Shown one piece after another: positions 6,280 through 6,420 of a stretch of 6,420 bases of DNA. Source of the DNA: CAYJEQ01 sp964369235 (GTDB lineage Bacteria > Bacillota > Clostridia > Oscillospirales > Ruminococcaceae); the NCBI GenBank assembly GCA_964369235.1, contig CAYJEQ010000100.1:1-6420 (forward strand), in the 5' to 3' direction. The position numbers were made by a program, and so were the translations under genes. The notes under the pieces were generated by a model. It was not told where the DNA came from. It worked only from the letters and a program-made list of their open reading frames with translations, and ran no database searches. Numbering within the stretch: the first letter of the stretch is position 1; every line of letters starts with the position of its first letter.

Positions 6280-6300
6280 CTTATCACACCTCTCTATATA

Positions 6301-6342
6301 ATAAAATATTCTAAGAGATACTTATCCCAATAAATATTTTAT
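6301..6342. repeat. 10-bp AT-only inverted repeat in the leader
   Basis: ATAAAATATT (6301-6310) and AATATTTTAT (6333-6342) are perfect inverted copies separated by 22 bases. It lies upstream of the possible small ORF's ribosome-binding site, in the place where promoters or operators would be. Low sequence complexity limits what can be inferred. Confidence 0.35.
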
Positions 6343-6359
6343 ATGCTACTTACTATTTG

Positions 6360-6418
6360 CCGATGTGCATAGTTTGACCTGCCAAAAACTATATATTACA
6401 ACTTACAGATAGCATCGG
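6360..6418 (-). repeat. Nested inverted repeats at the window edge
   Basis: CCGATG (6360-6365) pairs with CATCGG (6413-6418), enclosing ATAGTTT (6369-6375) paired with AAACTAT (6386-6392). Together they could fold as a closed multi-stem RNA. No known riboswitch consensus was recognised, and no U-run follows to make it a terminator. It may belong to the 3' end of a gene beyond the window. Confidence 0.3.
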
Positions 6419-6420
6419 GT

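Larger units (their letters stand above)
6165..6420. other. Leader region upstream of the glycosyltransferase gene
   Basis: No long ORF is present. Reading the minus strand from 6420, every frame closes within about 30 bases, so an upstream gene could at most end here. The region holds, in order of transcription, nested short inverted repeats (6360-6418), a 10-bp AT-rich inverted repeat (6301-6342), a possible small ORF (6213-6278) and the glycosyltransferase ribosome-binding site. No promoter is convincing; the best weak pair is TTGGGA (6330-6325) with TATTTT (6308-6303) at 16 bases. Confidence 0.5.

Noticed and set aside
6360..6420. A riboswitch or T-box in front of the glycosyltransferase operon
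   Set aside because: The nested stems lack any consensus I recognise (no T-box AGGGTGGNACCGCG, no purine, SAM, TPP, preQ1 or c-di-GMP core) and no terminator or sequestrator follows. Kept only as inverted repeats.

Overview
The window is an AT-rich stretch from a low-G+C Gram-positive type bacterium. I favour an anaerobic Clostridia-like Firmicute. The reasons are A/T-ending codons, purine-rich Shine-Dalgarno sites, a COG2509-type flavoprotein, a YdiF/Uup-like ABC-F protein and a processive-type GT4 glycosyltransferase. The assignment is from gene content only; no genus can be named. All four confident genes lie on the minus strand, so transcription runs from high to low coordinates.

In the direction of transcription: (1) 6420-6144 is a gene-poor leader. 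It holds several inverted repeats and one possible very short ORF (about 21 codons) with a good Shine-Dalgarno site. (2) 6143-4956 encodes a GT4 glycosyltransferase. (3) After 35 bases, 4920-3541 encodes a FAD-dependent oxidoreductase with a Cys4 cluster inserted near its FAD-binding fold. These two genes are probably cotranscribed. (4) 3540-3372 carries a hairpin over the oxidoreductase stop codon, a convincing intrinsic terminator and a plausible promoter with an operator-like palindrome. (5) 3371-1431 encodes a duplicated-ATPase ABC-F translation factor. (6) After 49 bases with no terminator, 1381-185 encodes an AI-2E/PerM-family membrane protein. Genes 5 and 6 look like a second transcription unit. 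(7) 184-55 contains a GC-rich hairpin that may end that unit. (8) 54-1 looks like the terminal inverted repeat of an IS3-family (IS150-group-like) insertion sequence whose body lies left of the window.

The gene products are not an obvious pathway: a cell-envelope or glycolipid glycosyltransferase, a flavoprotein of unknown substrate, a ribosome-associated ATPase and a multi-pass membrane exporter-like protein. This looks like ordinary chromosomal housekeeping content beside an IS insertion. I did not find a clear novel defence, mobile or biosynthetic system. The points most worth a second look are the intergenic control region at 3372-3548, the possible small ORF at 6213-6278, the Cys4 motif of the oxidoreductase and the Asp-for-Glu change in the glycosyltransferase EX7E motif. 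No tRNA, rRNA or CRISPR array was seen.
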